Shown piece by piece: positions 33,947 through 42,240 of a stretch of DNA of 64,000 nt. The notes under the pieces were generated by a model, which searched no databases, was not told the origin of the DNA, and was given only the letters and a program-made list of their open reading frames with translations. A program made the position numbers and the translations under genes. Within the stretch, counting starts at the first letter, position 1. Every line of letters starts with the position of its first letter. The DNA comes from Pirellulales bacterium (GTDB lineage Bacteria > Planctomycetota > Planctomycetia > Pirellulales > PALSA-1355), in NCBI GenBank assembly GCA_022844125.1, contig JALHMI010000004.1, positions 62,001 through 126,000 of the forward strand, read 5' to 3'.

Positions 33947-34041
33947 GTGTGCATCCGCAAAATGGTTGTTCGAACCGAGTGGACGCGTTTGTTGTCAGCA
34001 GACGAAGGATTGTCGTCCGCCAAGGGCACAGGCGTGCGCGA

Positions 34042-34392
34042 TTAATAACGGCTGCGGCCACCGCCGCCGCCACCACCGCCACCACCGTAGCCGCCGCGAC
34101 CACCACGGCCGCCGCCGCCACCACCGCCGCCAGGACCACGGTCTTCGCGCGGACGAGCTTCATTCACGGCCAGAGGACGACCGTTGTGCTGCTGCTCGTT
34201 CAAGCCATTGATCGCGGCTTGAGCTTCAGCATCACTTCCCATCTCGACGAAACCAAAACCCTTGCTGCGGCCAGTCTCGCGATCCTGAATCACCTGGGCA
34301 CTGGTGACCGTACCGTACTGCGAAAACAGCGACTCGAGTTCCGAGCTGCTGACACCGTAGGCGAGATTACCTACATACAACTTCTTACCCAC
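34042..34392 (-). CDS. Glycine-rich RRM RNA-binding protein
   Basis: A 116-residue protein with one RNA recognition motif (residues about 3-80): RNP2 'KLYVGNLAY' and RNP1 'KGFGFVEM'. A tail of Gly with a few Arg ('GGGRGGRGGYGGGGG') follows and ends RSRY. This is the layout of cyanobacterial Rbp and plant glycine-rich cold-induced proteins. The GTG at 34392 is preferred: AGGAG lies 8 nt upstream and the RRM begins at once, whereas the open frame upstream is not RRM-like. A candidate promoter lies about 160 nt before, giving a long 5' leader that could regulate translation, for example at low temperature (inference). Confidence 0.9.
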   Translation of the reverse strand: MGKKLYVGNLAYGVSSSELESLFSQYGTVTSAQVIQDRETGRSKGFGFVEMGSDAEAQAAINGLNEQQHNGRPLAVNEARPREDRGPGGGGGGGGRGGRGGYGGGGGGGGGGRSRY

Positions 34393-34549
34393 TCCAAGAC
34401 TCCTGTACGAAGCGCACAATACGACCCTGCAGAACTTTCCGGGTCGCAGACGAAAGGGGCCAAACAGGGGTGGCCCAACCCGGTGGCAGGCGATAGAGGC
34501 TACTGGAGTGCACAGCACGTGGGTCTCGCTCGACGAACCAACCGCGCAA

Positions 34550-34578
34550 AGTATATCATGTTTTGCGAAACCAGATAA
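34550..34578 (-). promoter_or_regulatory. Candidate promoter of the RRM gene
   Basis: On the minus strand TTATCT (34578-34573), a 17-nt spacer and TATACT (34555-34550). The -10 is good and the -35 weak. The predicted start near 34543 gives a leader of about 150 nt. Confidence 0.35.
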
Positions 34579-34616
34579 GAGAGGTGACATTCTCGCATCG
34601 CGCCGGTTAACGGGGT

Positions 34617-34634
34617 TTGTGAAATAAATCACAA
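34617..34634. promoter_or_regulatory. CRP/FNR-type palindromic operator candidate
   Basis: TTGTGAAATAAATCACAA is a perfect inverted repeat with the TGTGA-N6-TCACA form recognised by the CRP family. It stands in the gap between the divergent RRM gene and purE, 46 nt upstream of the purE start and about 82 nt upstream of the predicted RRM transcription start. The AT-rich site stands out in GC-rich DNA. Confidence 0.5.
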
Positions 34635-34679
34635 GGCGCCGACGACGATTCCCAACCCCTTACAACATTCGAGGTTCCA

Positions 34680-35174
34680 ATGCCGAACTCCCAGCCTCCG
34701 CTCGTCGGCATCGTCATGGGTAGCAAGTCCGACTGGGACACCATGCGACACGCCGCCGAAACGCTGACCAGTTTCGGCGTCGCCCACGAGTGCCACGTCG
34801 TTTCCGCGCACCGCACGCCCGACTGGATGCGTGACTACGCCACGAGCGCTGCCTCGCGCGGTCTGCAAGTCATCATCGCCGGCGCCGGCGGCGCTGCTCA
34901 TCTGCCCGGTATGGTCGCCGCGCACACCACGCTTCCGGTGCTCGGCGTGCCGGTCGAAAGCGCGATGCTCCGCGGACTCGACTCGCTGCTCTCGATCGTG
35001 CAAATGCCCGGCGGCATTCCCGTCGCCACGCTCGCCATCGGAAAGCCAGGCGCCATCAACGCGGGCCTCCTCTCGATCAGCATCCTCGCGCTGCACTCGC
35101 CGGAGCTGGCGCAAAAACTTGCCGACTATCGCCAGCATCAAACCGACACCGTCCTGGGAGCCGAACTACCGTGA
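34680..35174 (+). CDS. purE: 5-(carboxyamino)imidazole ribonucleotide mutase PurE
   Basis: A 164-residue class I PurE. It converts N5-CAIR to CAIR in purine synthesis. '[16 protein letters not shown]' is the N-terminal nucleotide loop, '[15 protein letters not shown]' contains the catalytic His, and '[20 protein letters not shown]', '[20 protein letters not shown]', '[13 protein letters not shown]' and '[12 protein letters not shown]' complete the core. Length is standard. It overlaps purK by 4 nt (GTGA), so the two are translationally coupled. Confidence 0.97.
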   Translation: MPNSQPPLVGIVMGSKSDWDTMRHAAETLTSFGVAHECHVVSAHRTPDWMRDYATSAASRGLQVIIAGAGGAAHLPGMVAAHTTLPVLGVPVESAMLRGLDSLLSIVQMPGGIPVATLAIGKPGAINAGLLSISILALHSPELAQKLADYRQHQTDTVLGAELP

Positions 35175-36307
35175 CGCAAGTCCTTCCAGGCGCAACGATC
35201 GGAGTACTCGGTAGCGGTCAGCTCGGCCGGATGTTCGCCATCGCCGCGCGCCGCATGGGCTATCGCGTCCATACGTTCTCGCCCGACGACGACACGCCCA
35301 CCGGCCAGGTTGCCGATTGGGAGACGACCGCCTCGTACGACGATCTCGACGCGATTCGCAAGTTTGCTCAAAGCGTGAACGTTGTCACCTTCGAGTTCGA
35401 AAACATTCCCACGCCCACCGTCGAGCGCGCGGCCGAGTACGTCGCCGTCCGACCCGGCGGGCACGTGCTCTATCACACACAGCACCGGTTGCGCGAGAAG
35501 ACGTTTCTCTCCGGCGCTGGTTTTCCGGTCGTGCCCTATCGCGCCGTTCATTCGCTCGAAGAGCTCAACGCGGCGCTAGTCGAACTCGGTGCGCCTGCCG
35601 TGCTGAAGACGGCCGGTTTCGGCTACGATGGCAAAGGCCAGGCCAAAATTCACTCGCCTGCCGAAGCAGCCACGGCCTGGACGGCGCTCGGCACCAACGA
35701 AGCCGTGCTCGAAGCCTTCGTCGATTTTCAGTCGGAGGCTTCCGTCGTCGCCGCCCGCTCTGTCGAAGGGCACCTGGCCGACTACGGAGTCATCGGCAAC
35801 TCGCACCGCAACCACATTCTCGACGTCTCCGTCGCGCCGGCCGATCTGCCGGTTGAAGTCGGTCGCGAAGCGGTCCGCATCGCCCGCGCCGTGCTCGAAG
35901 CGCTCGATGTCGTGGGCGTCCTGTGTGTCGAGTTCTTCGTCACACGCGATGGCCAGCTCCTGATCAACGAACTCGCTCCGCGGCCGCACAACTCGGGCCA
36001 CCTGACTTTCGACGCCAACGTCACCAGCCAGTTTGAACAGCAGCTCCGCGCGATCTGCGGTTTGCCGCTCGGCTCAACAGAACTGCTGCGTCCGGCCGCG
36101 ATGGCCAACCTGCTCGGCGATCTGTGGACTGCTGGCGAGCCCAACTGGTCGGCCGCGTGCAGTCATCCCGACGTGAAACTGCACCTGTACGGCAAGGAGC
36201 AAGCCCGCCCCGGCCGCAAGATGGGGCACCTCACCGCGCTCGCCACCGACCCGCACCTGGCCGTCGAAGCCGCGCTCTCGGCCCGCCGCGCTCTCACAGA
36301 ACGATAA
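35171..36307 (+). CDS. purK: N5-carboxyaminoimidazole ribonucleotide synthase PurK
   Basis: A 378-residue ATP-grasp enzyme that makes N5-CAIR from AIR, bicarbonate and ATP, the substrate of PurE. '[20 protein letters not shown]' opens the protein; '[10 protein letters not shown]', '[16 protein letters not shown]', '[17 protein letters not shown]', '[20 protein letters not shown]' and '[14 protein letters not shown]' are the ATP-grasp and active-site segments. GTG start, overlapping the purE stop. Complete and of normal length. Confidence 0.97.
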   Translation: MTQVLPGATIGVLGSGQLGRMFAIAARRMGYRVHTFSPDDDTPTGQVADWETTASYDDLDAIRKFAQSVNVVTFEFENIPTPTVERAAEYVAVRPGGHVLYHTQHRLREKTFLSGAGFPVVPYRAVHSLEELNAALVELGAPAVLKTAGFGYDGKGQAKIHSPAEAATAWTALGTNEAVLEAFVDFQSEASVVAARSVEGHLADYGVIGNSHRNHILDVSVAPADLPVEVGREAVRIARAVLEALDVVGVLCVEFFVTRDGQLLINELAPRPHNSGHLTFDANVTSQFEQQLRAICGLPLGSTELLRPAAMANLLGDLWTAGEPNWSAACSHPDVKLHLYGKEQARPGRKMGHLTALATDPHLAVEAALSARRALTER

Positions 36308-36333
36308 GTGAACACCACACGCAAGGACACACC

Positions 36334-36780
36334 ATGATCCTGGACGATCTCAAGCGAGCCGAGCGCTACTACGCCTTGCACCCCGGCTTCAAGGCGGGCT
36401 TTGAATTCCTGCTCAAAGGCGATCTGCTCGCGCTCGATTGCGGCCGGCACGAGATCGACGGCGATCGCGTGTTCGCCCTGATCAACCGCGATCCCGGCCG
36501 AGGGCGCGCGGGCGCGCGCCTCGAAGCTCATCGGAAGCACATCGATATCCAGTTCCTGGTGGACGGCGCGGAAACCATCGGCTGGCGTCCCACGGCCGAA
36601 TGCGAGACCGTTACCGAGGAGTACACGGCCGAGCGCGACATCATGTTCTTTGGCGATGCCCCGGCCAACTGGATCGAGCTGCCCGTCGGCAAGTTCATGA
36701 TCTTTTATCCCGAGGATTCCCACGCCCCGCTGGCAGCCCACGGCGACAATGTCAAAGCGGTGATCAAGGTAGCGTTGTAG
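36334..36780 (+). CDS. YhcH/YjgK/YiaL family protein
   Basis: A 148-residue cupin-like protein of the YhcH/YiaL family (DUF386). Features are 'EAHRKHIDIQFLVDGAETI', 'ERDIMFFGDAPANWIELPVG' and 'MIFYPEDSHAPLAA', with the His and Glu that bind metal in known structures. Relatives are linked to handling of sialic or other sugar acids. ATG 36334 has AAGGA 8 nt before it; the longer open frame overlaps purK. It may share the purEK transcript (26-nt gap), but a functional link to purines is not evident. Confidence 0.92.
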   Translation: MILDDLKRAERYYALHPGFKAGFEFLLKGDLLALDCGRHEIDGDRVFALINRDPGRGRAGARLEAHRKHIDIQFLVDGAETIGWRPTAECETVTEEYTAERDIMFFGDAPANWIELPVGKFMIFYPEDSHAPLAAHGDNVKAVIKVAL

Positions 36781-36960
36781 GCCCTTCGGGTGCCACTGCT
36801 GGCTTGCCCAGCACTGCTTGGTTTCAGGTCTTGCCTTGCACTCTCCGGTTCGAGAATAGCCTCGAACCCGTGTGCGGCGAGCGGCATCCTCAGGCCTTCC
36901 CCGCCGACTATAATTGGAACGCGATCTCTTGGGTCCTGGCGTTCCCTGCCGAGTACGTTT

Positions 36961-37575
36961 GTGTCCGACCAACTGCCCACCCGCGAACCTGACGCGACGC
37001 TCCGTCCGCCGCAGTTCACGCTGCGGACGATGATGGTCGTGACGCTCCTGGTCGCCGTGCTCGTTTCCGTGATGACCGCCGTGGGCACGGTGTGGGCCCT
37101 GGGCCTCTTGTTCTTCGTGCTGCTGATCACCGCGCACGTCGTGGGAAACGCCGTCGGTACCCGGCTTCGCGACCGCGCGACCACCCGGCCAGAGGTTGCC
37201 GCCGAGATGCGCCGCGCGGCCAGCCAGAGGAAGTCCGTCGTCACGCATGGGCCTAGCCGGCTCGGTCAGCACCGCCGGTTGCACTGGTTCACGCTCGTGC
37301 TGACGCTCGCCGGCGCGCTTACCGCGGGCTACTTCGGAGGCGTGGGCCTGGCGGCCGTCTATCCCGACGCGACGACCGCGGCCGTCTGGCTCGCGCACCT
37401 ATCATCCGGCGTGCTCGGCGGCCTGGCGGTGTTCATCGTCACGGCCTTCCTCTCAGTACTTCGCCAAATGCTCAGCGAAGCGCACGCCGGCAGCGATCCC
37501 TATCACCCGCCCGGCTTCCGCGAAGCGAAGCCGGTGGGCTCGGCACAGAAACCGGTCGACGATTCGCGGATCTGA
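36961..37575 (+). CDS. Hypothetical membrane protein with 'QFTLRTMM' motif
   Basis: A protein of about 204 residues with two pairs of membrane helices. After a short polar start comes 'RPPQFTLRTMMVVTLLVAVL', the planctomycete 'F(S/T)LRT' entry into a membrane helix also seen at 13629-14033. The rest has 'WALGLLFFVLLITAHVVGNA', a basic loop, 'FTLVLTLAGALTAGYFGGVG' and a fourth helix. The frame is open back to 36790, but those residues are Ser/Cys-rich and uncharacteristic, so the GTG at 36961 is my choice with no strong binding site. Function unknown. Confidence 0.6.
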   Translation: MSDQLPTREPDATLRPPQFTLRTMMVVTLLVAVLVSVMTAVGTVWALGLLFFVLLITAHVVGNAVGTRLRDRATTRPEVAAEMRRAASQRKSVVTHGPSRLGQHRRLHWFTLVLTLAGALTAGYFGGVGLAAVYPDATTAAVWLAHLSSGVLGGLAVFIVTAFLSVLRQMLSEAHAGSDPYHPPGFREAKPVGSAQKPVDDSRI

Positions 37576-37656
37576 CCAGCAGTTAGCAATCGCAAGCAAG
37601 TCGCCGGCCGGCGTGCACGAGCAGATTTACAAAGCGTTCTTAGATGTCACAGAGAG

Positions 37657-37841
37657 AGAGCCACAGATGGATACTGATGAGCACAGATTAAAGTAGCTCT
37701 CTTCCATTCGGATCGACCGGCGATGCCCGGCACGCTTTCTTCTTCTTCCGTCGTGTCGTGGTGTCGTCGTGGTTCGCTCTTCCCATCTGCGTAATCTGTG
37801 GATCAATATCTGTGTTTATCAGTGTCCATCTGTGGTTCTCT
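37657..37841. repeat. Inverted pair of 'CCACAGAT...CACAGAT' repeat arms
   Basis: The left arm (37657-37691) contains AGCCACAGATGGATACTGAT, and the right arm (37792-37841) carries its near reverse complement ATCAGTGTCCATCTGTGGTT plus an extra CTGTG unit. The 100 nt between them has no gene. CACAGAT-type arms of this kind occur in many bacterial genomes as dispersed repeats of unknown role. The element lies between convergent genes (37575 and 37858). Confidence 0.7.
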
Positions 37842-37857
37842 TCCTCGTTCCCCAATC

Positions 37858-38586
37858 CTACGCCGGCGCCGGCAGATCGACGTTGTGGTACACCTCCTGC
37901 ACGTCGTCGCAGTCGTTCAGCATGCCCAGGAACTTTTCAAAGATCGCCAGGTCGTCGCCATTCAGCGTGACACTGGTCTGCGGCAGGAACGTGATTTCCT
38001 GCACTTCCAGCTCCACTCCCGGAAACGCCGCCAGCAGGGCCGTCTTCGCTTTGAAGAACTCATCCGGCGCGGCGAACACCGTTATCTTGCCGTCCTTGCA
38101 CTCGACCTCGGTCACGTTCACGTCGGCGTCGAGCATTGCTTCCAGCACCTTCTCTTCGTCGTCCCCTTTGAACGACAGCACCGCCTGGCGGTCGAACGAC
38201 AGCGCTGCCGCGCCGGTCGCCGCCAGCTTCGAGCCGGTCTTGGTGAAACAGGCCCGCACTTCCGAGATCGTCCGCTGATTGTTGTCGGTCAAACAGTCGA
38301 CGATCACCAGCGAACCGCCCGGGCCAAAGCCTTCATATCGGGCAGTCGAAAAGTCCTCGCCCCCCACGCCGGCCGCTTTCTGAATCGCCTTGTCGATTAC
38401 GTGGGCGGGCACCTGATCCTTCTTGGCCTTTTCGATCAGGTTCCGCAGCGCGGGATTGGCGTCCGGATCGGCCACGCCGCTCTTGGCCGTCACATACAGC
38501 AGCGTCCCGTACTTCGAATACAACTTCGACTTCTGCGCCGCCGTCTTGAAGATCGCGTGCTTGCGGTTCTCGAAACTTCGTCCCAT
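37858..38586 (-). CDS. YebC/PmpR family regulator (TACO1 family)
   Basis: A 242-residue YebC-family protein. The ATG at 38586 gives [20 protein letters not shown], close to the family's usual start, with GGGAA upstream. Next come '[20 protein letters not shown]', 'DKAIQKAAG', '[20 protein letters not shown]', '[18 protein letters not shown]' and '[20 protein letters not shown]'. Family members are DNA-binding regulators, and some act on ribosomes at proline runs. '[10 protein letters not shown]' in place of 'MAGHSKWANIKH' marks the variant subgroup. No Holliday junction genes (ruvABC) follow here. Confidence 0.92.
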   Translation of the reverse strand: MGRSFENRKHAIFKTAAQKSKLYSKYGTLLYVTAKSGVADPDANPALRNLIEKAKKDQVPAHVIDKAIQKAAGVGGEDFSTARYEGFGPGGSLVIVDCLTDNNQRTISEVRACFTKTGSKLAATGAAALSFDRQAVLSFKGDDEEKVLEAMLDADVNVTEVECKDGKITVFAAPDEFFKAKTALLAAFPGVELEVQEITFLPQTSVTLNGDDLAIFEKFLGMLNDCDDVQEVYHNVDLPAPA

Positions 38587-38889
38587 GGCAATTCCCGTGT
38601 TCTGTTTGATCGTTAGTTGCAAACGCTCGCGGCCAGCGCGACGTGCAGCGTCACTAGGCCCCGCGAGCGATGGAGATTGGTCGGTCTGGCGGATGCGGTC
38701 TTAGCGGCTGGGCCGCACGACAATCCTAGCCCGGGCGGTCCCGCGCATCGCATCTCAATTCTAACGACCCACGCCAATTTTTTCCCAGGGGGGCACCGCG
38801 GGGCGATATGCCGTCTCGACGTGTGTGAACCGCCAGCTTTTCAAGCGGCGCTTCCCCTAAAAACTGACCCTCTATCAGAAATCCGCGAA

Positions 38890-38918
38890 TTGGCCGACCT
38901 CAAGCAGCGTGATAGAAT
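38890..38918 (+). promoter_or_regulatory. Candidate promoter of the orphan ParD-like gene
   Basis: TTGGCC (38890-38895), a 17-nt spacer and TAGAAT (38913-38918), 40 nt before the start codon. GAGGGAG acts as binding site. The rest of the gap 38587-38889 shows no gene or strong structure. Confidence 0.4.
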
Positions 38919-38958
38919 TTCAAGGAACGGGCCGAAAGCGGGCGAGGGAGCAGCATCC

Positions 38959-39216
38959 ATGGGCATCGACATCTCTCCAGAACACCAAAACTTCGTTCGC
39001 CAGGAACTGGCAAGCGGTCACTTCGCCAGCGAGCGAGAGTTGATTGCTGAAGCGCTCGAGTTGCTCCGCGCCCGTCAGGATGTGCTTGGGAAGCTGAAGC
39101 AAGGCATCGCCCAGTTAGATCGAGGTGAGGGGCGTAAGTATGGCCCTGATGATCGACAGCGATTTGTGGCCGATGTGCTGGCAGAGAACGCCGGCGCGAA
39201 GGCATCTCAGCCGTGA
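38959..39216 (+). CDS. Orphan ParD-like antitoxin
   Basis: An 85-residue ribbon-helix-helix protein of the ParD type: MGIDISPEHQNFVRQELASG then 'HFASERELIAEALELLRA' and a charged tail ('KQGIAQLDRGEGRKYGPDD'). It resembles the two ParD proteins at 5424-6355 in length and fold but not closely in sequence. No toxin gene follows; the next frame is a small membrane protein. It could be a relic, neutralise a toxin encoded elsewhere, or serve as a plain DNA-binding regulator. ATG 38959 fits GAGGGAG upstream. Confidence 0.8.
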   Translation: MGIDISPEHQNFVRQELASGHFASERELIAEALELLRARQDVLGKLKQGIAQLDRGEGRKYGPDDRQRFVADVLAENAGAKASQP

Positions 39217-39270
39217 GTGAGTTTAGTCTTTCGCCGCAGGCCATGAGGCTATCTCGGCTATAATGGCTAA

Positions 39271-39495
39271 ATGTGCGACGCTGCTCCTAAACGCCGCTGG
39301 TTCGAGTCCTACCTGCATGCCTTGCGCCCACTGTTCTGGGTTAGGTTGGTCGGCGGAGCGATGTATTTCCCATGCGCCCTGCTGTACAGCTATGCGGGCG
39401 ATTTCAGCAAGTCGAATGTCATGCTCTGGACTGCGCCGATTTGGATTGTGTTCGGGGCGGCAGGCCTGTGGGCTAGCCGCAACAAGGTTTGTTAA
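39271..39495 (+). CDS. Small membrane protein
   Basis: A 74-residue protein with two hydrophobic segments ('VRLVGGAMYFPCALLYSYAG' and 'WTAPIWIVFGAAGLWA') and a basic start ('KRRWFESYL'), so a two-helix membrane protein with a cytoplasmic N-terminus is likely. A perfect TATAAT lies at 39259-39264, only 7 nt before the ATG, so the mRNA could be leaderless; there is no clear -35. It ends 34 nt before the esterase gene. No family recognised. Confidence 0.5.
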   Translation: MCDAAPKRRWFESYLHALRPLFWVRLVGGAMYFPCALLYSYAGDFSKSNVMLWTAPIWIVFGAAGLWASRNKVC

Positions 39496-39529
39496 TCTGG
39501 TTCCACACATTTCCCCCAGAGTCCACTCA

Positions 39530-40423
39530 ATGCATCTCCGCCCCTGCCTCCTGCTTGTCATGCTTGCCCTGAACTCGTTCGCCGCTCCTTCCCTCCACGC
39601 CGACGACGCTGTCCAAATCGAAAAGAACATTCCCTACCTCGGCGCCGATCGCGCGGAGCAGGCCGATCTCTATCTCCCTCCGAACGCCCCGCCCGGCGAA
39701 CTCCGCCCCGGCATCGTCATCATTCACGGAGGTGGCTGGACCGGTGGCCGCCGCGACGCCAATCGCGAGATCAACATCGGCACCACGCTCGCCGAGCATG
39801 GTTACGTGTGCCTCAGCATCGACTACCTGCTGCAGTCGGCCGAGCCCGACGCAGCAAAGATCTGGCCGCAGAACCTGCACGATTGCAAAACGGCCGTCCG
39901 CTGGCTCCGGGCGAACGCCGACAAGTACCAGATCGACTCAAGCCACATCGGCGTCATCGGCGGATCAGCCGGCGGCCACCTGGCCGCAATGGTCGGGCTG
40001 ACGGGATCGGACCTCGATCCGCCGGGCCCCTACGCTGGCCAATCAACCCGCGTGCAAGCGGTCGTCGACATGTACGGTCCGATGGCTCACAACCGCTCAC
40101 GAATTGATCGGCTGGTCGACCCGACCAGTCCCGACGTTGAAACGCTCGCGAAGCAAATCACGCCGCTCTCGCACATCGACGCTGGCGATCCGCCGGTATT
40201 GATCCTGCACGGCACGGCCGACACGACGGTCGACGTCGAAGACTCCGAGCTCTTCGCCGCGGCGCTCGCCAAGGGGAACGTCCCGCACGAACTCGTCATC
40301 ATCCCGGACGCCCCGCACACCTTCCACCTGCAGCCCGAGCAGCGCGACCTGCGCCCTGTGGTGCTGGGGTTCTTCGAGAAGTATCTGAAGCCGGCCAGTA
40401 AGAATCCGGTCCAGGGAGAATGA
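39530..40423 (+). CDS. Secreted alpha/beta hydrolase (BD-FAE/carboxylesterase type)
   Basis: A 297-residue exported esterase. ATG 39530 starts a signal peptide (MHLRPCLLLVMLALNSFAAP). 'VIIHGGGWTGGRRDAN' is the oxyanion-hole HGGG motif; 'IGVIGGSAGGHLAAMVGL' holds the nucleophile Ser; 'PVLILHGTADTTVDVED' the Asp; and 'PDAPHTFHLQPE' the His. The triad is complete. The architecture matches small-ester hydrolases that deacylate plant or algal polysaccharides and is frequent in planctomycetes; the substrate is not known. Apparently monocistronic. Confidence 0.9.
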   Translation: MHLRPCLLLVMLALNSFAAPSLHADDAVQIEKNIPYLGADRAEQADLYLPPNAPPGELRPGIVIIHGGGWTGGRRDANREINIGTTLAEHGYVCLSIDYLLQSAEPDAAKIWPQNLHDCKTAVRWLRANADKYQIDSSHIGVIGGSAGGHLAAMVGLTGSDLDPPGPYAGQSTRVQAVVDMYGPMAHNRSRIDRLVDPTSPDVETLAKQITPLSHIDAGDPPVLILHGTADTTVDVEDSELFAAALAKGNVPHELVIIPDAPHTFHLQPEQRDLRPVVLGFFEKYLKPASKNPVQGE

Positions 40424-40546
40424 GGCGCGCTCGTCGCGATTCCTATTCGGCGGTACTGACCGTATCGCCATCCAGCGGCCGGTTCTGCCGGTGCTGGTCG
40501 AGTTCCACCGGGTCGAGCCATTTGGCAGCGGCGATGTCACGGCACG

Positions 40547-41728
40547 TCACATTTTCTCGATGTGTTCCGCATCCAGGATGGGCGGTCCGTCACTCGGCGT
40601 CGCGGCACGCGGTAGACGAATCGTGAATCGCGTGCCCTCTTCCTTGTTGGAAGCGACGTCAATGCGTCCGCCGTGCGACCTGGCGACTTCGCGGGCAATA
40701 TAGAGCCCCATCCCAATACTGCACGGGCGATTCGCCGTCGGGTGTTCCGCACTGGAGCCACGGATCAGCGGGTCAAAGATTCGCGGCAGCTCGCCCGGTG
40801 GAATGGGGTTGCCGCTGTTGTGTACCTCGATGACGACGTCGGAGGGTTCGCCACGGAGTGAAAGCCTGACCGGACTATCCGGTGACGAGTGCTGAAGGGC
40901 GTTGCCCAGCAGGTTCGAAATTGCCTGCCGGACCCGGTCGGAATCCCACAGACCGTTCAGGTCGCCCTCGGTGCGAAGTTGAATGTCGCGCTGGGGGTGA
41001 GCCGTGCGGTACTCATCAAACAGTTCACCAGCCAGGGTTCCCAGGTCGAGCGCCGCCGGTTTGACGGGCATCCCCGCGCCGAGACGCGTGCGGGTGTAGT
41101 CGAGCAGGTCGGAGATCATGCGTTCCATGACGGACACGTTGCGAGCGATCTGTTGGCTGCACGCAACCGCCTCGGCGGGATCCTTACAGAGCTGCGGCAC
41201 CATGTGGGCCAACATGCCAATCGAGTTAAGCGGATTGCGCAGGTCGTGGCCGAGGATCGCCAGGAACATATCCCGAGCCTGCTCGACGCGACGGCTATAG
41301 CTGCCAACGGCTTTCGCGATCGACTGATCAATCGATTCGTTGAAGCGGGTGAGGTCGTCAATATTCTGCTCGTCTTCGCTGGGCGAGCTGTCGTGCCACA
41401 GGCGAAGCACGCTGGCGCGCAGGGCGCGGTATTCACTCATCACCTCCAGCAGATCGAAGCCCAGGCTCAGGCGATCGACCGCGTGCAGTTTGGACGCACC
41501 GTCGAGAGCATCATCCTGCTGGTCATCCATTCCCTTGGATTTCAGCTCCTGTTCGGCGGCGGTTTGCGGCGACTTCATATCCCGCGCGGTCGCTTGCAGC
41601 ATTAGCTGGGCGTGGTCGCGCAGCGCGCGTTTGTCGAGTTGTTCCCCGGCGTCGATGGTTCGCGCAAAGCTCTCCCACTCTTTCAGAATGGCCTCGATGT
41701 TCGCGAGGATAAAGTCGGCCAGCCGCAT
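40547..41728 (-). CDS. Soluble sensor histidine kinase with RsbRD-like N-terminal domain
   Basis: A 393-residue cytoplasmic histidine kinase. ATG 41728 has AAGGATG upstream and starts MRLADFILANIEAILKEWES, typical of the RsbRD N-terminal sensor domain (about residues 1-150). The H-box is 'MFLAILGHDLRNPLNSIGML' with His161, followed by HATPase_c: 'QAISNLLGNALQHSS' (N-box), 'VEVHNSG' (D/N-type G1), 'GIG/GMGLYIAREVARSHGG' region. No membrane helix. No response regulator gene is adjacent, so it is an orphan kinase or acts through a receiver encoded elsewhere. Catalytic His and Asn are present. Confidence 0.9.
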   Translation of the reverse strand: MRLADFILANIEAILKEWESFARTIDAGEQLDKRALRDHAQLMLQATARDMKSPQTAAEQELKSKGMDDQQDDALDGASKLHAVDRLSLGFDLLEVMSEYRALRASVLRLWHDSSPSEDEQNIDDLTRFNESIDQSIAKAVGSYSRRVEQARDMFLAILGHDLRNPLNSIGMLAHMVPQLCKDPAEAVACSQQIARNVSVMERMISDLLDYTRTRLGAGMPVKPAALDLGTLAGELFDEYRTAHPQRDIQLRTEGDLNGLWDSDRVRQAISNLLGNALQHSSPDSPVRLSLRGEPSDVVIEVHNSGNPIPPGELPRIFDPLIRGSSAEHPTANRPCSIGMGLYIAREVARSHGGRIDVASNKEEGTRFTIRLPRAATPSDGPPILDAEHIEKM

Positions 41729-42010
41729 CAAACATCCTTGGCCCTTCAGGCCGCGGGCAAGAGGTTTCACAGGGTACGCACGTGTCCGCCGGTCACCGGC
41801 CCATCATAGGGTATTTGGTCGCAGGACGTCACCGATCCGGGCCGTTTCCCTGGCGCAGGCAACCAAATCCATTCCTGGCTGAGCGAATCGCGACACGAGT
41901 TGGGCCAGCGCCTGGGAATGACCTCATGCAATGCGGACATTCCGTCGAACTAAACGATGTGTCAGCTTGTGTTTCGTTCGGCTTCCCATCCTCAATTTGG
42001 CTAGCTCTCT

Positions 42011-42172
42011 ATGACGCCTCCTAAAGACTTGGGAATGCTCCTGCTGGCCATCTGGCTCATCTTGTTTGGCCTGCTAACCTCGCCCTTCTTGGGCCTCAGT
42101 TTCTCGCATAGCGGCGACGTCTTAGGGGTCTTGGCGATCGTGACCGGCGTGCTGCTGGTGATGAAACGCTAG
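42011..42172 (+). CDS. Very small membrane protein (53 residues)
   Basis: ATG 42011 to TAG 42172 encodes 53 residues with two membrane helices ('LGMLLLAIWLILFGLLT' and 'GVLAIVTGVLLVMKR'). Small proteins of this pattern, with a loop near 'FLGLSFSHSGDVLG', are known in many bacteria as uncharacterised short membrane proteins. A clear stem follows 6 nt after the stop (42178-42200), which supports a real unit. Function unknown. Confidence 0.65.
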   Translation: MTPPKDLGMLLLAIWLILFGLLTSPFLGLSFSHSGDVLGVLAIVTGVLLVMKR

Positions 42173-42177
42173 AAGAA

Positions 42178-42200
42178 GGGGACGGTAGTCTCCCGTCCCC
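42178..42200 (+). terminator. Stem-loop after the 53-residue membrane protein gene
   Basis: GGGGACGG (42178-42185) and CCGTCCCC (42193-42200) form a perfect 8-bp stem with a 7-nt loop, then GTTGCTTCT. The tail is only partly T-rich, so termination efficiency is uncertain. Confidence 0.5.
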
Positions 42201-42240
42201 GTTGCTTCTCATCTGACTTCCAGCAACTATGCTGTGACGG

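Noticed and set aside
33808-34578. A plus-strand frame with long Ala/Thr runs
   Set aside because: The runs are the antisense reading of the Gly-codon tail of the RRM protein.
39285-39305. GGTTCGAGTCC, like a tRNA T-arm
   Set aside because: No matching acceptor, D or anticodon stems surround it; it encodes 'WFES' of the small membrane protein.
41782-42024. An 81-codon frame upstream of the 53-residue membrane protein
   Set aside because: No hydrophobic or family pattern and no binding site; the gap 41729-42010 otherwise shows nothing convincing.
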